From NCBI RefSeq assembly GCF_002736105.1, contig NZ_CP024123.1, forward strand, positions 4,219,412 through 4,283,411: a stretch of 64,000 nucleotides of DNA, read 5' to 3'. Below the pieces are notes generated by a model. It saw only the letters and a program-made list of their open reading frames with translations. It was not told where the DNA came from and searched no databases. This document shows, in pieces, positions 1 to 9,524 of this stretch (its first letter is position 1; the number at the start of each line of letters is the position of its first letter). The position numbers were made by a program, and so were the translations under genes. The DNA comes from Solibacillus sp. R5-41. Its GTDB lineage: Bacteria; Bacillota; Bacilli; Bacillales_A; Planococcaceae.

Positions 1-783
1 GTGCTTACTTTCAGGGATACCTGTTTTTTGTAGTAACTCTAAGCTACCACCACCAGCACCTAAGAATACAAACTTAGCTGAATGATACTCCATTTTGTGG
101 GTTTCTTTGTCATGTACTTTCACTTCCCAAGTACCATCAGGCATGCGTTTTAAACCTTTAACGCTATGGTTATAATTCACATTTACATCTTGGTTTTGTA
201 AATTCGTGATTAACATACGTGTTAATGAACCGAAATTTACATCCGTACCTGAATCGATTTTTGTAGCAGCAATCGGTTCACTTGATTTACGGCCGTTCAT
301 AATTAATGGAATCCATTGTTTTAATGTCGCAGGATCCTCTGAAAATTCCATTCCTTTGAATAGTGGATTTCCAATCATTGTTTCATGACGCTTTTTTAAA
401 TACTCAACATTTTTCTCACCTTGAACCATACTCATATGAGGTATTGGCATAATAAAATCTTGAGGATTTTTAATTTGTTTGTTTTTCACAAGATGGGACC
501 AAAATTGTAGTGAATCTTGGAATTGTTCATTTACTGCAATTGCTTTTGTAATATCAATAGAGCCATCTGACTTTTCACTTGTATAGTTAAGCTCACATAA
601 TGCAGCATGACCTGTACCTGCATTGTTTAATTCGTGAGAGCTTTCCTCGCCTGCTTTACCTAACTGCTCAAATACTGTGATTTTCCAATCGGGTGCTAAT
701 TCTTTAAGCATTGTACCTAAAGTCGCACTCATAATACCGGCACCAATTAAGATAACGTCTGATTTAATATGCTTGTTACTCAT
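1..783 (-). CDS. mqo: Malate:quinone oxidoreductase, N-terminal part
   Basis: The reverse strand encodes about 261 residues running off the left edge. They start [19 protein letters not shown], a dinucleotide-binding GxGxxS fingerprint, and continue with the Mqo-like segments [20 protein letters not shown] and [20 protein letters not shown]. Mqo is an FAD-dependent, membrane-associated enzyme that oxidises malate to oxaloacetate and passes electrons to quinone, bypassing NAD-linked malate dehydrogenase. The ATG at 783 follows a strong GGGAAGG site, which fixes the start. About half the protein is missing because of the window edge, not because of damage. The assignment to Mqo is confident from these motifs. 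Confidence 0.93.
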   Translation of the reverse strand, partial: MSNKHIKSDVILIGAGIMSATLGTMLKELAPDWKITVFEQLGKAGEESSHELNNAGTGHAALCELNYTSEKSDGSIDITKAIAVNEQFQDSLQFWSHLVKNKQIKNPQDFIMPIPHMSMVQGEKNVEYLKKRHETMIGNPLFKGMEFSEDPATLKQWIPLIMNGRKSSEPIAATKIDSGTDVNFGSLTRMLITNLQNQDVNVNYNHSVKGLKRMPDGTWEVKVHDKETHKMEYHSAKFVFLGAGGGSLELLQKTGIPESKH

Positions 784-1090
784 ATTTACCTTCCCTTATA
801 TATATATTACGATTTGCAGAAATAATGTAAGCGCTCACTTAAATGTTCGACTATATAAATGGTTGCGCCTATTTTTCTTTCTGTATCATTTTTTAACTCA
901 TTGTAGTGTAACACAATTGTGAAAAGATTAAAATATATTCGAGTTGGCTTAGTACTAAGCTATTGAAAAGGTTACTAATTTCAAGAAATCTCTAACAATT
1001 GTGAGCATTTTTTGTATCGGAAGAATATCTTCAAATCATTTTTTTGATAGAAGTAAAATACTGGATAGTAATAGTTCCTATTTTATTTAA
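784..1090. other. Intergenic region upstream of mqo
   Basis: About 300 bases lie between the mqo start and the end of the AraC-type gene. They are AT-rich, contain a short palindrome (CTTAGTACTAAG near 950) and no convincing open frame. It should hold the mqo promoter and the AraC-type gene terminator, but I cannot place either with confidence. Confidence 0.5.
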
Positions 1091-2173
1091 TCATTTTAAT
1101 TTCACTTTATTAATGTGCTCCATGTATTGTGTGTCGCCATACCCTAATGTCGGGAATAGAGTGAATAATTGCTTCACTAGTTCCGGTGTCGGTACGTGCT
1201 GATTATTTCTAATATATTTTATGACCTCATTATTTTCCATTTGCATTTCTAAAAACCAATGAATAGCTTGATACAATACTGGTAACACCTCGACGGATGT
1301 TTTTTTATGATGTACTAAAACATCCTCATAGATCATTGTATAATTTCCTAATTCGAGTTCCATTTGATTCACCTTAAATTCATCATCACGGAATTGATTG
1401 AAAAATACGCGCCCTTTATAGCCTTTTTGCTCCAAGTAGGCAAGCAATGTAAGAAGATTCATCTGGCAAAATACATCCTCACCAAACCATAAAACAATAT
1501 ATTTATACTCGTTTTCAAGCAACGGTTTTACTGAATGGATCACTGTTTTCTGGTATTCTTCAACAGAACTTTGATGGCAAGCTGCCCTCATGCGAATAAA
1601 TTCTTCATCAAATATTTGTCTTGTCGTCACATGAACACACATTGCTTCATTAAAAGGCACACAATCTGAGTCACCCATCAGCTTTTTTTCTTTAAATTCT
1701 TCATACATCATTTGGCCGTTTAAAATATTTAACACGTTTCTATCAAATAATTCACGATTTAAATTTTTTAATTTTTTTAATTCTCGCTCTCGATTCAAAA
1801 CCATTTTATCTCCATCCCCACTTTGATAAATTGAAAGCCTCTCAAATGATTGAACAGGTAAACGCTTAATTTGGAATTCTCGTGGCGTTATCCCAAATAC
1901 AGTTTTAAAGGCCCTACTATACGCTTCTTGTGAGGAATAACCGTAATCAAACGCAATATCAATAACTTTGCGATTATTTCTTAAATCAGCTGTTGATAAA
2001 TACAATCTTCTAAGAAGGACATAGCGTCTCATACTTATTCCTGTTGCTTGGTGAAATCGAAAGGAGCAATAATAAGGAGAATACCCTAAATCATTTGCCA
2101 ATTTATCTAATGAAAATTCGCCTGTTAAATTCTCCTCAATCCAGTCAACCATCTGCTGTACATAGTTATTCAT
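1091..2173 (-). CDS. AraC-family regulator with large C-terminal domain
   Basis: The 360-residue protein has its AraC-type double helix-turn-helix at the N-terminus (about residues 1-105). The second motif is in YGYSSQEAYSRAFKTVFGITP, close to the family signature. The 250-residue remainder is a charged linker (RERELKKLKNLNREL) followed by a domain containing YIVLWFGEDVFCQMNLLTLL, which resembles the DUF1835 type of conserved domain; that resemblance is from memory. N-terminal HTH placement is less common than C-terminal. I take the ATG at 2173, four bases after GAGGTGAGG, rather than the upstream in-frame GTG at 2182. No adjacent gene suggests a target. Confidence 0.8.
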   Translation of the reverse strand: MNNYVQQMVDWIEENLTGEFSLDKLANDLGYSPYYCSFRFHQATGISMRRYVLLRRLYLSTADLRNNRKVIDIAFDYGYSSQEAYSRAFKTVFGITPREFQIKRLPVQSFERLSIYQSGDGDKMVLNRERELKKLKNLNRELFDRNVLNILNGQMMYEEFKEKKLMGDSDCVPFNEAMCVHVTTRQIFDEEFIRMRAACHQSSVEEYQKTVIHSVKPLLENEYKYIVLWFGEDVFCQMNLLTLLAYLEQKGYKGRVFFNQFRDDEFKVNQMELELGNYTMIYEDVLVHHKKTSVEVLPVLYQAIHWFLEMQMENNEVIKYIRNNQHVPTPELVKQLFTLFPTLGYGDTQYMEHINKVKLK

Positions 2174-2257
2174 TTGCCTCACCTCTCAATCAAATTATAG
2201 AGAACCTTTGCTTCCGTGTTTTGATAATTGTTGTGGTGAAAAGTATTTTTTATCATC

Positions 2258-2294
2258 AAAAAAACTGTACAGGCAATTGATTTCACCCGTACAG
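2258..2294 (-). terminator. Terminator of the LURP-one gene
   Basis: Read on the minus strand, CTGTACGGG and CCTGTACAG pair around a short loop and are followed by seven T. It lies 20 bases past the stop of the LURP-one gene. Confidence 0.8.
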
Positions 2295-2314
2295 ATTTAA
2301 AAGTAGAACCGTTT

Positions 2315-2812
2315 TTACGTCGAGGCAGCCGAAGAAGATGCTGCTTGGTCTGCTTTTACACAATCAATGGCTACAACAATTGCAATAATTATTGTTTCCA
2401 TCTCATCATTTAATATGTCCACTTTATAGCTATCGCCCCAAGTGAACCATTCCTTGCTTACCTTTCCGATCACATTACCATGCTGCAGCACTTCGAAATT
2501 CATGTCCCACCAGTTCCCATTTATTTCAATTCCTACTGCGTCAATCGTATAACGTGCTTTAAAAAATGAAAGTTCCTTTTGGATTGTCAGTATTTCTCGG
2601 CCATTTACCTCCACAAAAAACTTCGGTAATAAGCTAAATATTTTTTTCGTAATGAGTCCGACTTCATCTCTAGTAGTATTTAAAATTGAAAACGTCTTTG
2701 GAATTTGCATAAAGCTGCCTTCTACATAATATCGATCATTTTCCTGCTGATCCTTTACCGTAAACTTACCACCAAGGCTGAATACCTTTTGTTTTATATA
2801 AAGTTGCTTCAT
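2315..2812 (-). CDS. LURP-one-related (YxjI-type) protein
   Basis: The 165-residue protein has the LURP-one/tubby-like layout: MKQLYIKQKVFSLGGKFTV at the start, a repeated beta pattern, and a hydrophobic terminal helix (IIIAIVVAIDCVKADQA) ending in an Ala/Ser tail. Members of this family fold as a small beta barrel around a helix. Their bacterial role is unknown, so no function is assigned. I place the start at 2812, where AAGGAGGTG precedes ATG by a normal gap; the longer frame from a TTG at 2830 would run through that ribosome-binding site. The gene has its own terminator. Confidence 0.85.
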   Translation of the reverse strand: MKQLYIKQKVFSLGGKFTVKDQQENDRYYVEGSFMQIPKTFSILNTTRDEVGLITKKIFSLLPKFFVEVNGREILTIQKELSFFKARYTIDAVGIEINGNWWDMNFEVLQHGNVIGKVSKEWFTWGDSYKVDILNDEMETIIIAIVVAIDCVKADQAASSSAAST

Positions 2813-2956
2813 AAAATACACCTCCTTCAATTTAAAGAAATCGCCGTTATTGATTTACTATTTATATATTTACAAATGTACACACATAAATATTCAGATT
2901 ATTCTAATTTCCATTCATCTCAATACATATAGAGTAGAGTCTTTTACTGAAGGAAT

Positions 2957-3859
2957 TTAAAAGATTACCTTCACAAAACGATTAATGAGATGATCGATTT
3001 CTTCTTGCTTTGGAATGAGTGCCATCCAGTCGTTTGGAATATTCAGCTCCTCATAATAAATACCCGCTAGACCACCTGTAATCGCAGCAATCGTGTCCGT
3101 ATCATTCCCTAAATGCACTGCTTGGAAAATGGCATCATAGTAGCTTTTACTATTTAACAAACTCCAATAAACCGCCTCAAGTGTATGAATGACATATCCA
3201 TTACTTTGAATATCCTCTCGTGATAACGTAGTAATATTTAATATGCGTTCAAAATGGACCTTTTCCTCTGGATAATCATTCAATTTACTAAGTAATTGTT
3301 CATTTGCACGTGCTAAGCTAGCCTCCAATGATAAATCATCCATTAACGCATGCACCATATATGTATAATGAAAGCAACAAAGTGTCGAGCGAATATGTCC
3401 ATGCGTTAACGTCGCATAATCATTCACATAACGGTCCTCTATTGCACGACCATAGCTATAAAAGGCAACTGGGAGAATTCGCATAAGGGCACCATTGCCA
3501 TTGCTTTGTTCATCCGCTTTTGCTGCTTCAAAAGGACCCTTTGTTTCCCAACGATTAATGACTTCTGCAATGGTCATCCCAACATCAAATGCGGGCTCAT
3601 CATTGTATGACCAATGCCCACGATAAACCCAATTACAAAAGGCGCGCTTTAAATCAGCAATGGATGTATCTTCAATTAGATGTTGCATCGTAATAAGCGT
3701 CATCGCACTGTCATCCGACCATGTTCCAGCCGGTACATCCCAGCAACCATAGCCAATCATGTCATGAATTTCAAAAGAATCTCGTTCCATAAATTCCATC
3801 GGCACACCATACGCATCACCGATAATAAATCCCCATAATGCTCGTTTTCGTTTATTCAT
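2957..3859 (-). CDS. ADP-ribosylglycohydrolase family protein
   Basis: The 300-residue protein matches the DraG/ADP-ribosylglycohydrolase fold. It begins KRALWGFIIGDAYGVPMEF, has the metal-binding GTWSDDSAMT motif near residue 45, a THGH motif in the middle, and the second metal-site motif GNDTDTIAAITGG near residue 250. These acidic residues normally hold two Mg2+ ions and hydrolyse ADP-ribose-protein or related glycosidic bonds in the cytosol. The metal ligands look intact, so it should be active; the substrate cannot be told. It appears monocistronic and not paired with an ADP-ribosyltransferase. The ATG at 3859 follows GGGGTG. Confidence 0.9.
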   Translation of the reverse strand: MNKRKRALWGFIIGDAYGVPMEFMERDSFEIHDMIGYGCWDVPAGTWSDDSAMTLITMQHLIEDTSIADLKRAFCNWVYRGHWSYNDEPAFDVGMTIAEVINRWETKGPFEAAKADEQSNGNGALMRILPVAFYSYGRAIEDRYVNDYATLTHGHIRSTLCCFHYTYMVHALMDDLSLEASLARANEQLLSKLNDYPEEKVHFERILNITTLSREDIQSNGYVIHTLEAVYWSLLNSKSYYDAIFQAVHLGNDTDTIAAITGGLAGIYYEELNIPNDWMALIPKQEEIDHLINRFVKVIF

Positions 3860-4029
3860 ATGTACGCACCCCAGTCATTGCTCAAAATATTGTTTTGATT
3901 ATTCTATTTATTTTTATTATGTACATTTTACCAAAGTCAGTCTTTCAATACGATGCTTTTGTCAATGGTCAGTTGAAAATGTAATAATGGGAATACCTTT
4001 AATGTTAATGAAAATAAGGGAGATTCCGT

Positions 4030-4356
4030 ATGCATAAAAATAACAACAACTCAGAAGTCATCTATCTTAAGGAGTCATATGAATCCTTAAGGCATCCCTT
4101 TTATAATAAGCAATTGGTTTTTACAGGGGCCCTCTCTACAATGACTCGTTCAGAAGCTGCGAAAAGGGTGCGCCTTTGTGGAGGATTTTTACAAGGTGCT
4201 GTTACAACAGAAACAGATTTCGTTATTATAGGAAATAAACGTCGTGGTATTAGCGCTAAACAACAAAAAGCGGAGAAACTAATTCACCTAGGCTTTGACC
4301 TTCAATTTCTTGTTGAGGATGATTTTCTTTGGTTACTTTCAATGGAAAAAGGATAG
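4030..4356 (+). CDS. BRCT-domain protein
   Basis: This 108-residue protein is essentially one BRCT domain. QLVFTGALSTMTRSEAAKRV, then a Gly-Gly turn (LCGGFLQGAVT), TDFVIIGNKR and the closing region FLVEDDFLWLL follow the usual BRCT order seen at the end of NAD-dependent DNA ligase and in some exonuclease proteins. BRCT domains bind DNA ends, phosphopeptides or each other. No catalytic domain is attached, and it is the only plus-strand gene in the first 10 kb. AAGGGAG precedes the ATG. It may be a free BRCT adaptor in DNA repair; that is inference. Confidence 0.8.
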   Translation: MHKNNNNSEVIYLKESYESLRHPFYNKQLVFTGALSTMTRSEAAKRVRLCGGFLQGAVTTETDFVIIGNKRRGISAKQQKAEKLIHLGFDLQFLVEDDFLWLLSMEKG

Positions 4357-4387
4357 TAGATAGACGAGCCATGCAATTTTGTAAATT

Positions 4388-4419
4388 AAAAAAGCCGATT
4401 CACAATTTCCTGAATCGGC
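4388..4419 (-). terminator. Bidirectional-looking hairpin terminator
   Basis: GCCGATTCA and TGAATCGGC form a perfect 9-bp stem. On the minus strand six T follow, making it the terminator of the small ORF at 4434; it may also serve the convergent BRCT gene. Confidence 0.85.
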
Positions 4420-4433
4420 CAAGCATAGTTATT

Positions 4434-4625
4434 TTATTTATAAAGACGTTCTAAGTCTTGGTAGTCCTTAATATACGGGCCATCGCTTGCAACAAATGAA
4501 TGGTACAATGCCTTTATTGCAAAATTTTTCTCTAATCCCATTTCGGCTTTTAGTTTTTTTAACTCATCATGTAACTCACGGTGTTCATTAATTAGCTTTA
4601 ACATAATTGTTTTATTATATTTCAT
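4434..4625 (-). CDS. Small hypothetical protein
   Basis: A 63-residue protein, MKYNKTIMLKLINEHRELHD onward, with a charged amphipathic helix (ELHDELKKLKAEMG) that could be a short coiled coil. I do not recognise the family. The ATG at 4625 has AAAGGAC upstream. It lies 13 bases after the stop of the RlmI-like gene and is followed by a clear terminator, so it is probably the last gene of a two-gene operon. Confidence 0.55.
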   Translation of the reverse strand: MKYNKTIMLKLINEHRELHDELKKLKAEMGLEKNFAIKALYHSFVASDGPYIKDYQDLERLYK

Positions 4626-4638
4626 CAATTTCGTCCTT

Positions 4639-5835
4639 TTAGTTTATGACTTGAATTATCACTACTTTTAAATAGTTAAATTCCGGGAAGTTATGTGGTA
4701 CTACAAAATCCTCTGGTAACTGATGTTGTTCTACGATTTTGTATTGTGTATTTGCGTCTTTAAATGCTTGTTCAATAAATGTTTTAAACTTTTTCATGTC
4801 AAAGCTTGCATTATTCGTTGAAGCGATAATGATACCATGATCATTCGTAATCGCAAGTGCATCTGTTAATAACTTCGGATAATCCTTTGCTGTACTAAAT
4901 GTCATTTTCTTTGTACGTGCAAAACTCGGTGGATCTAGCACAACGACATCAAACTTCAAATCATGACGCTTTGCATAACTAAAGTAATCGAATACATTCA
5001 TGACTTTAATATCTTGTGATTCATAGTCAATCTCATTCACTGAAAATTGTTCAATAGTTTTTGACAAGCTACGCTTCGCTAAATCAACACTTGTCGTACC
5101 CGATGCGCCACCAAGCGCTGCTGCTACTGAAAATGCACCTGTGTAAGAGAAAGTGTTTAACACGGTTTTGTCCATTGCGTACTGATCGCGTAGTGCTTTA
5201 CGAACATTACGTTGATCAAGGAAAATACCCGTCATCGCTCCATCGTTTAAATCAACCGCAAAGTTCATGCCGTTTTCTAGAACGATTAACGGGAAGTCCC
5301 CTTTTTCACCTGACACATAATCATCTTGATCTACATATTGACCGTTTGTATTGAAGCGTAATTTTTCATAAATACCGCGCGTGTTTAGTGCACTATTTAA
5401 TGCCTCATACACAACATCACGGAAAGCATAAATTCCTTCACTATACCAACTCGCCATATAGAAGCCATTGAAGAAATCTATTGTTAAACCACCAACACCA
5501 TCACCTTCTCCGTTAAATACACGGAAAGCAGTCGTGTCTTCTGATGCAAAAAAGTCTGCACGCTTTTCAGCAGCTTCACGAATCTTTTTCGTAAAGAAGC
5601 GCACATCAATCACTTCTTTTTGTTTGCGTGATAGCACCCAGCCAATGCCTTTATTTTGCTCACCATAATAGCCTGTCGCAATATAACCGCCTTGTGCGTC
5701 GAGTAATTGCACTATAGTTCCTTCTGCAATAGCCACCTCTGGCATGTCGATCGCTTCTTTTAAAATAAGCGGATAACCATTCGTCATCTGCTTAATAAAT
5801 TTTGGTTTTACATATAATTCACGTATCTGTTCCAT
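4639..5835 (-). CDS. Class I rRNA methyltransferase, RlmI-like
   Basis: The 398-residue protein has an N-terminal PUA-like RNA-binding domain (about residues 1-75), a central region typical of the RlmI/YwbD group (GEGDGVGGLTIDFF), and a Rossmann methyltransferase domain. The SAM site is TVLNTFSYTGAFSVAAALGG and the catalytic-site motif is VVLDPPSFARTKK. Relatives methylate C5 of cytosine in 23S rRNA; the exact position is not predictable here. Length is normal for the family. A small hypothetical ORF follows closely in the same direction. Confidence 0.88.
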   Translation of the reverse strand: MEQIRELYVKPKFIKQMTNGYPLILKEAIDMPEVAIAEGTIVQLLDAQGGYIATGYYGEQNKGIGWVLSRKQKEVIDVRFFTKKIREAAEKRADFFASEDTTAFRVFNGEGDGVGGLTIDFFNGFYMASWYSEGIYAFRDVVYEALNSALNTRGIYEKLRFNTNGQYVDQDDYVSGEKGDFPLIVLENGMNFAVDLNDGAMTGIFLDQRNVRKALRDQYAMDKTVLNTFSYTGAFSVAAALGGASGTTSVDLAKRSLSKTIEQFSVNEIDYESQDIKVMNVFDYFSYAKRHDLKFDVVVLDPPSFARTKKMTFSTAKDYPKLLTDALAITNDHGIIIASTNNASFDMKKFKTFIEQAFKDANTQYKIVEQHQLPEDFVVPHNFPEFNYLKVVIIQVIN

Positions 5836-5973
5836 CGAGTCATCCTCACTGTTTCATAATCTATCTATTATGGCATGTTTTACAGGGAAAAGCGAAATTG
5901 ATTCAACTGAACGTACTTATAATTACTGACATGGGGTAGGTAAAATAGCTGTCTGTTTTGTTCCACAAAAATA

Positions 5974-6010
5974 GTGTAAACCAAAGCTAACGGGCGGCTT
6001 TGATTTACAC
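5974..6010 (-). terminator. Long-stem terminator after pdxS
   Basis: GTGTAAACCAAAGC and GCTTTGATTTACAC form a 14-base arm stem with one mismatch around a GC-rich loop, 40 bases past the pdxS stop. T-rich sequence lies on both sides, so it may stop transcription in both directions. Confidence 0.75.
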
Positions 6011-6048
6011 TTTTAATTAGTTTTTTTAATATAAACTTGTCTTTTTTA

Positions 6049-6936
6049 TTACCAGCCGCGGTCCTGCATTCGTTCATGTTGCGCTAAACCGCGAATGTCA
6101 ATTCCTTTCATCGGGGATCCAATTCCTCTTGAAACACTATTAATCAGCTCATAATCTTGATAATTTGTTGTCGCTTGAACGATTGCAGTAGCAAACTTTT
6201 CTGGGTTTTCTGCCTTAAAAATACCCGAACCAACAAATACACCATCTGCTCCTAACTCCATCATCAATGCTGCATCTGCAGGTGTTGATACGCCACCAGC
6301 TGCAAAGTTAGAAACCGGTAGACGACCTGCTTGTTTAATTGCAAGTAATACTTCATACGGTGCTCCTAAATTTTTTGCCTCTGTCATGAGTTCATCATCA
6401 TTCATCGCAACAACGGCACGTACTTGTGCATTTACTTTTCGCATATGGCGTACTGCTTCGACGATATTTCCTGTACCTGGCTCACCTTTTGTTCTTAGCA
6501 TGGCTGCACCTTCACCAATTCGGCGCGCAGCCTCTCCTAAATCACGACAGCCACAAACAAATGGTACGTTATATTTATTTTTTAATAAATGGTACTCCTC
6601 ATCAGCAGGTGTTAACACTTCACTTTCATCTATGAAATCTATCCCCATTGCCTCCAACATACGTGCTTCAATGATATGACCGATACGAGCTTTTGCCATG
6701 ACCGGAATAGAAACCGCGCTCATCACTTCTTCCATAATTCGTGGATCTGCCATACGAGCTACCCCACCAGCCGCACGAATATCAGAAGGCACACGTTCCA
6801 ATGCCATAACAGCGACTGCCCCTGCTGCTTCAGCAATTTTTGCTTGCTCTGCGTTCATTACATCCATAATGACCCCACCATTTTGTATAAGTGACATTCC
6901 TTTACTTACTACATCTGACCCTAATAAAATATCCAT
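6049..6936 (-). CDS. pdxS: Pyridoxal 5'-phosphate synthase lyase subunit
   Basis: The 295-residue protein is a textbook Pdx[56 protein letters not shown] with the catalytic Lys, and the phosphate loop region [20 protein letters not shown]. PdxS condenses ribose 5-phosphate, glyceraldehyde 3-phosphate and ammonia into PLP. Ammonia is normally supplied by the glutaminase PdxT, which is usually the next gene. Here the next gene is the RlmI-like methyltransferase and a terminator follows pdxS directly, so pdxT is not adjacent. AAGGAGATG lies seven bases before the ATG. Confidence 0.97.
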   Translation of the reverse strand: MDILLGSDVVSKGMSLIQNGGVIMDVMNAEQAKIAEAAGAVAVMALERVPSDIRAAGGVARMADPRIMEEVMSAVSIPVMAKARIGHIIEARMLEAMGIDFIDESEVLTPADEEYHLLKNKYNVPFVCGCRDLGEAARRIGEGAAMLRTKGEPGTGNIVEAVRHMRKVNAQVRAVVAMNDDELMTEAKNLGAPYEVLLAIKQAGRLPVSNFAAGGVSTPADAALMMELGADGVFVGSGIFKAENPEKFATAIVQATTNYQDYELINSVSRGIGSPMKGIDIRGLAQHERMQDRGW

Positions 6937-7065
6937 TTCTCAACATCTCCTTGTGGTTAGTATAGCTTCAGTATATCTTTATTTAACCCTTTTAAAATAG
7001 CCAATTAACACAGAAATAGAAGGGTCAGATTTTTCAGTCATATTCACATGACCTTTGTTGAGAAG

Positions 7066-7088
7066 TTAAGCCCCCGGCAGATATCTTA
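7066..7088 (-). repeat. Scrap of the multi-hairpin dispersed repeat
   Basis: GTTAAGCCCCCGGCAGATAT matches, in inverse orientation, the core block of the dispersed repeat seen at 34.3 and 53.3 kb. Only about 20 bases are recognisable, so this is a remnant. Confidence 0.45.
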
Positions 7089-7134
7089 CTCAATACGGGT
7101 ACACAATGAGTATTCATATAATATGAGATGCATT

Positions 7135-7176
7135 AAAAAAGGCCCGAAAACCTTAAATCAAAATTAGTTTTCGAGC
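7135..7176 (-). terminator. Terminator of the GNAT gene
   Basis: On the minus strand GCTCGAAAAC pairs with GTTTTCGGGC (one G-T pair) and is followed by a run of T, 24 bases after the GNAT stop. Confidence 0.8.
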
Positions 7177-7199
7177 AGCATTTATATGAATTAGAAATT

Positions 7200-7760
7200 T
7201 TATTTATTAGTTATTGCTTCAAAATCTTGCTTTAGCAAAGAATACATATACAGATCATCAAACTTCCCGCAAGTATATTCATAACTTCTTAACAAACCTT
7301 CTCTTACAAATCCATGCCTTTCCACTAATTTTTGAGATGCGATATTGGCAGGCTCGATTAGCGCTTGTATTCTTTGTAGCTTTAATTGTTTAAACCCGTA
7401 TGTAATGATTGGTTTAAGTGTTTCACTTGCAATGCCCCGTCCCCAAAAAGATTGATTTAGTTCAAAACCAATATCGGCTCTCGCATGTTGCGCATCCACG
7501 TTTAAAAAGCCACAGCTTCCTACCAATTCCTGCTGATCCTTTACTGTTATTCCCCAACGAACTCCTGTTTTATTACTAAATATAGATTGGTACCATGATA
7601 TTTCATCTAACGCATCGTTCACAGATTGAAATGGTTCTAATCCATAGTATTTCATCACTTCTTTATCCGATAAATAATTTAAAATACTTGACGCGTCTTC
7701 TATTGTTATTTCTCTTAAAACTAACCGCTCTGTTTCAAGCAATGGAAACTCTTGTTCCAT
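7200..7760 (-). CDS. GNAT-family N-acetyltransferase, RimJ/RimL-like
   Basis: The 186-residue protein starts LLETERLVLREITIEDAS, the hallmark opening of the RimJ/RimL branch of GNAT enzymes. It carries the acetyl-CoA pyrophosphate loop region FWGRGIASETLKPIITYGF and the closing IASQKLVERHGFVREG motif. These enzymes transfer acetyl groups from acetyl-CoA to amino groups of proteins or small molecules; the acceptor is unknown. The start is set at 7760 after AAAGGTG rather than the upstream GTG at 7769. It stands alone with its own terminator, 51 bases from the end of the ABC exporter gene. Confidence 0.85.
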   Translation of the reverse strand: MEQEFPLLETERLVLREITIEDASSILNYLSDKEVMKYYGLEPFQSVNDALDEISWYQSIFSNKTGVRWGITVKDQQELVGSCGFLNVDAQHARADIGFELNQSFWGRGIASETLKPIITYGFKQLKLQRIQALIEPANIASQKLVERHGFVREGLLRSYEYTCGKFDDLYMYSLLKQDFEAITNK

Positions 7761-7811
7761 TCGTATCACACCTTTAAAGTAATGTTTTACAATAAATAAT
7801 TTAATTAACGA

Positions 7812-9524
7812 TTAATGAATCATCAGTTGAATCAATTGCTGATAATAGGCATGCTTTTGAAGCAATTCACTATGTGTGCCAGCACCGGTCACTCGTCCGT
7901 CTTCAAACACTAAAATTTGATCGGCATGTATAATCGTAGACAATCGGTGGGCAATAATTACGGTTGTACGCCCTTGCATCACTTGTTCTAGTGCCTTTTG
8001 TACTTCTCGTTCTGCATCATTATCTAAATTAGATGTTGCTTCATCTAATAGTAAAATGGCCGGATCCCTTAACAACGCGCGGGCAATGGCAATACGCTGA
8101 CGCTGCCCACCAGATAACTTAATGCCACCTTCACCAACCTCTGTTGCCAATCCATTTTCCAACTGTTTCACAAATTCCCATGCATTTGCGTTTTTTAGCG
8201 CCGACTCAATCTCTCCCTCTGAAACTTGCCCACTGCCATACGTTACATTGTCACGAATCGTCCCATTCATCAAAGGAGATTCCTGTGTTACATATCCAAA
8301 CAAACCGCGCCATTTTGCCAAATCCATTTGATCAATTGATTGTTGCCCAAAACGAATTTCTCCACTTGTCGTATCGTAAAAGCGCTCTATTAATGAAAAC
8401 ATTGTCGTTTTCCCACCACCACTCGCACTTACAAAAGCGGTTGTTTTGCCCATTGGGATTTCAAACGATACTTCCTCAAGAAGCGGTTTATCATTGTAAC
8501 CGAAAGCAACTCGGTCAAACACAATTGATGCACTGTTTTTTGTTATGACCGCATTACCACCTGCTTCAATCGGTTGCTGTAAAATTTCCTGCACGCGCTC
8601 GGTTGCGCCCATTGCCTTTTGTAAGGCTGTAAAAAATGTCGCCATTTGTGTAAACGGAATAATAATCTGCACGAGGTATATCATGATTGCGACAAGTTCT
8701 CCAGCTGAAATGGCACCTGTCGCTACTTTTGCACCACCATAACCAAATAACAATATCAACACAATCATCATTATCAGCGTCATTATTGGTGATAACACTG
8801 CCAAAATACGCGCTTCCTTCAGACCAAATAAATATAATTTTTGTATCTTTTGTTCTCCATTTTGTTGCTCAAAGCTTTCTGTTTGCGCCGTTTTAACAAG
8901 ACGAATATTCGTCAGTACACGCCCTAAATGTCCGCTAAACTTTGCCAGCTCATCTTGATTTACCTTTGCAATTTTATGCATGCGTTGACCGAGTGGCAGT
9001 GAGACGCCAATTGCTAATGGCACTGCCACCAACATTAGTAACGTCATCTTCCAATCAATCCATATTAAAATGACAACCGCACCGACAATCGCAAATAAGC
9101 CTGATACAAAGCTGATAAAATGATCTGTAATGAGTGCTTTAATTACATTCGTATCCTGTGTAATACGGCTCATTGTCTCCCCAGATTCATGCTCATCAAA
9201 ATAAGGCACCTTTAAACGTAGCACATGCCCCCACACTGTACTACGTAAATTAGCTACAATGCGCTCTCCTAACTTACGCATCATATAAAATGTAACGCCA
9301 CCCAGTACCGCTTGAAAAATAAGAAATAATCCAACCAGCAAGATGGCTTGCAGTGAAAAACCTATCGTTGAAAAATCATTAATCATACGCATTGTAATAA
9401 GCGGGACACCTAGCCCAATTAATGTTTCAAAAATACTTAGTAGCAACGTCCCTATCATAAGTCTTTTCGAAAGCTTACTATTTTGCACAAGCCGCCAAAT
9501 TCCCTTAAAAGAGCTATTCATCAT
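7812..9524 (-). CDS. ABC exporter, fused permease and ATPase (BmrA-like)
   Basis: The protein of about 570 residues has an N-terminal six-helix exporter domain (residues 1-310) and a C-terminal nucleotide-binding domain. The latter has a Walker A-type SASGGGKTT, signature LSGGQRQRIAIARALL, Walker B ILLLDEAT and the switch His in IIAHRLSTI. Half-transporters of this kind dimerise and export drugs, lipids or peptides. It overlaps the 3' end of the upstream MerR-type gene by 11 bases, so the two are coupled and the substrate is probably the MerR protein's inducer. I choose the ATG at 9524, five bases after GGAGG, not the ATG at 9536 that overlaps it. Confidence 0.92.
   Translation of the reverse strand: MMNSSFKGIWRLVQNSKLSKRLMIGTLLLSIFETLIGLGVPLITMRMINDFSTIGFSLQAILLVGLFLIFQAVLGGVTFYMMRKLGERIVANLRSTVWGHVLRLKVPYFDEHESGETMSRITQDTNVIKALITDHFISFVSGLFAIVGAVVILIWIDWKMTLLMLVAVPLAIGVSLPLGQRMHKIAKVNQDELAKFSGHLGRVLTNIRLVKTAQTESFEQQNGEQKIQKLYLFGLKEARILAVLSPIMTLIMMIVLILLFGYGGAKVATGAISAGELVAIMIYLVQIIIPFTQMATFFTALQKAMGATERVQEILQQPIEAGGNAVITKNSASIVFDRVAFGYNDKPLLEEVSFEIPMGKTTAFVSASGGGKTTMFSLIERFYDTTSGEIRFGQQSIDQMDLAKWRGLFGYVTQESPLMNGTIRDNVTYGSGQVSEGEIESALKNANAWEFVKQLENGLATEVGEGGIKLSGGQRQRIAIARALLRDPAILLLDEATSNLDNDAEREVQKALEQVMQGRTTVIIAHRLSTIIHADQILVFEDGRVTGAGTHSELLQKHAYYQQLIQLMIH

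Noticed and set aside
4681..4696. TTCCGGGAAG in the RlmI-like gene as a Noc site
   Set aside because: Four mismatches to the consensus; not distinguishable from chance.
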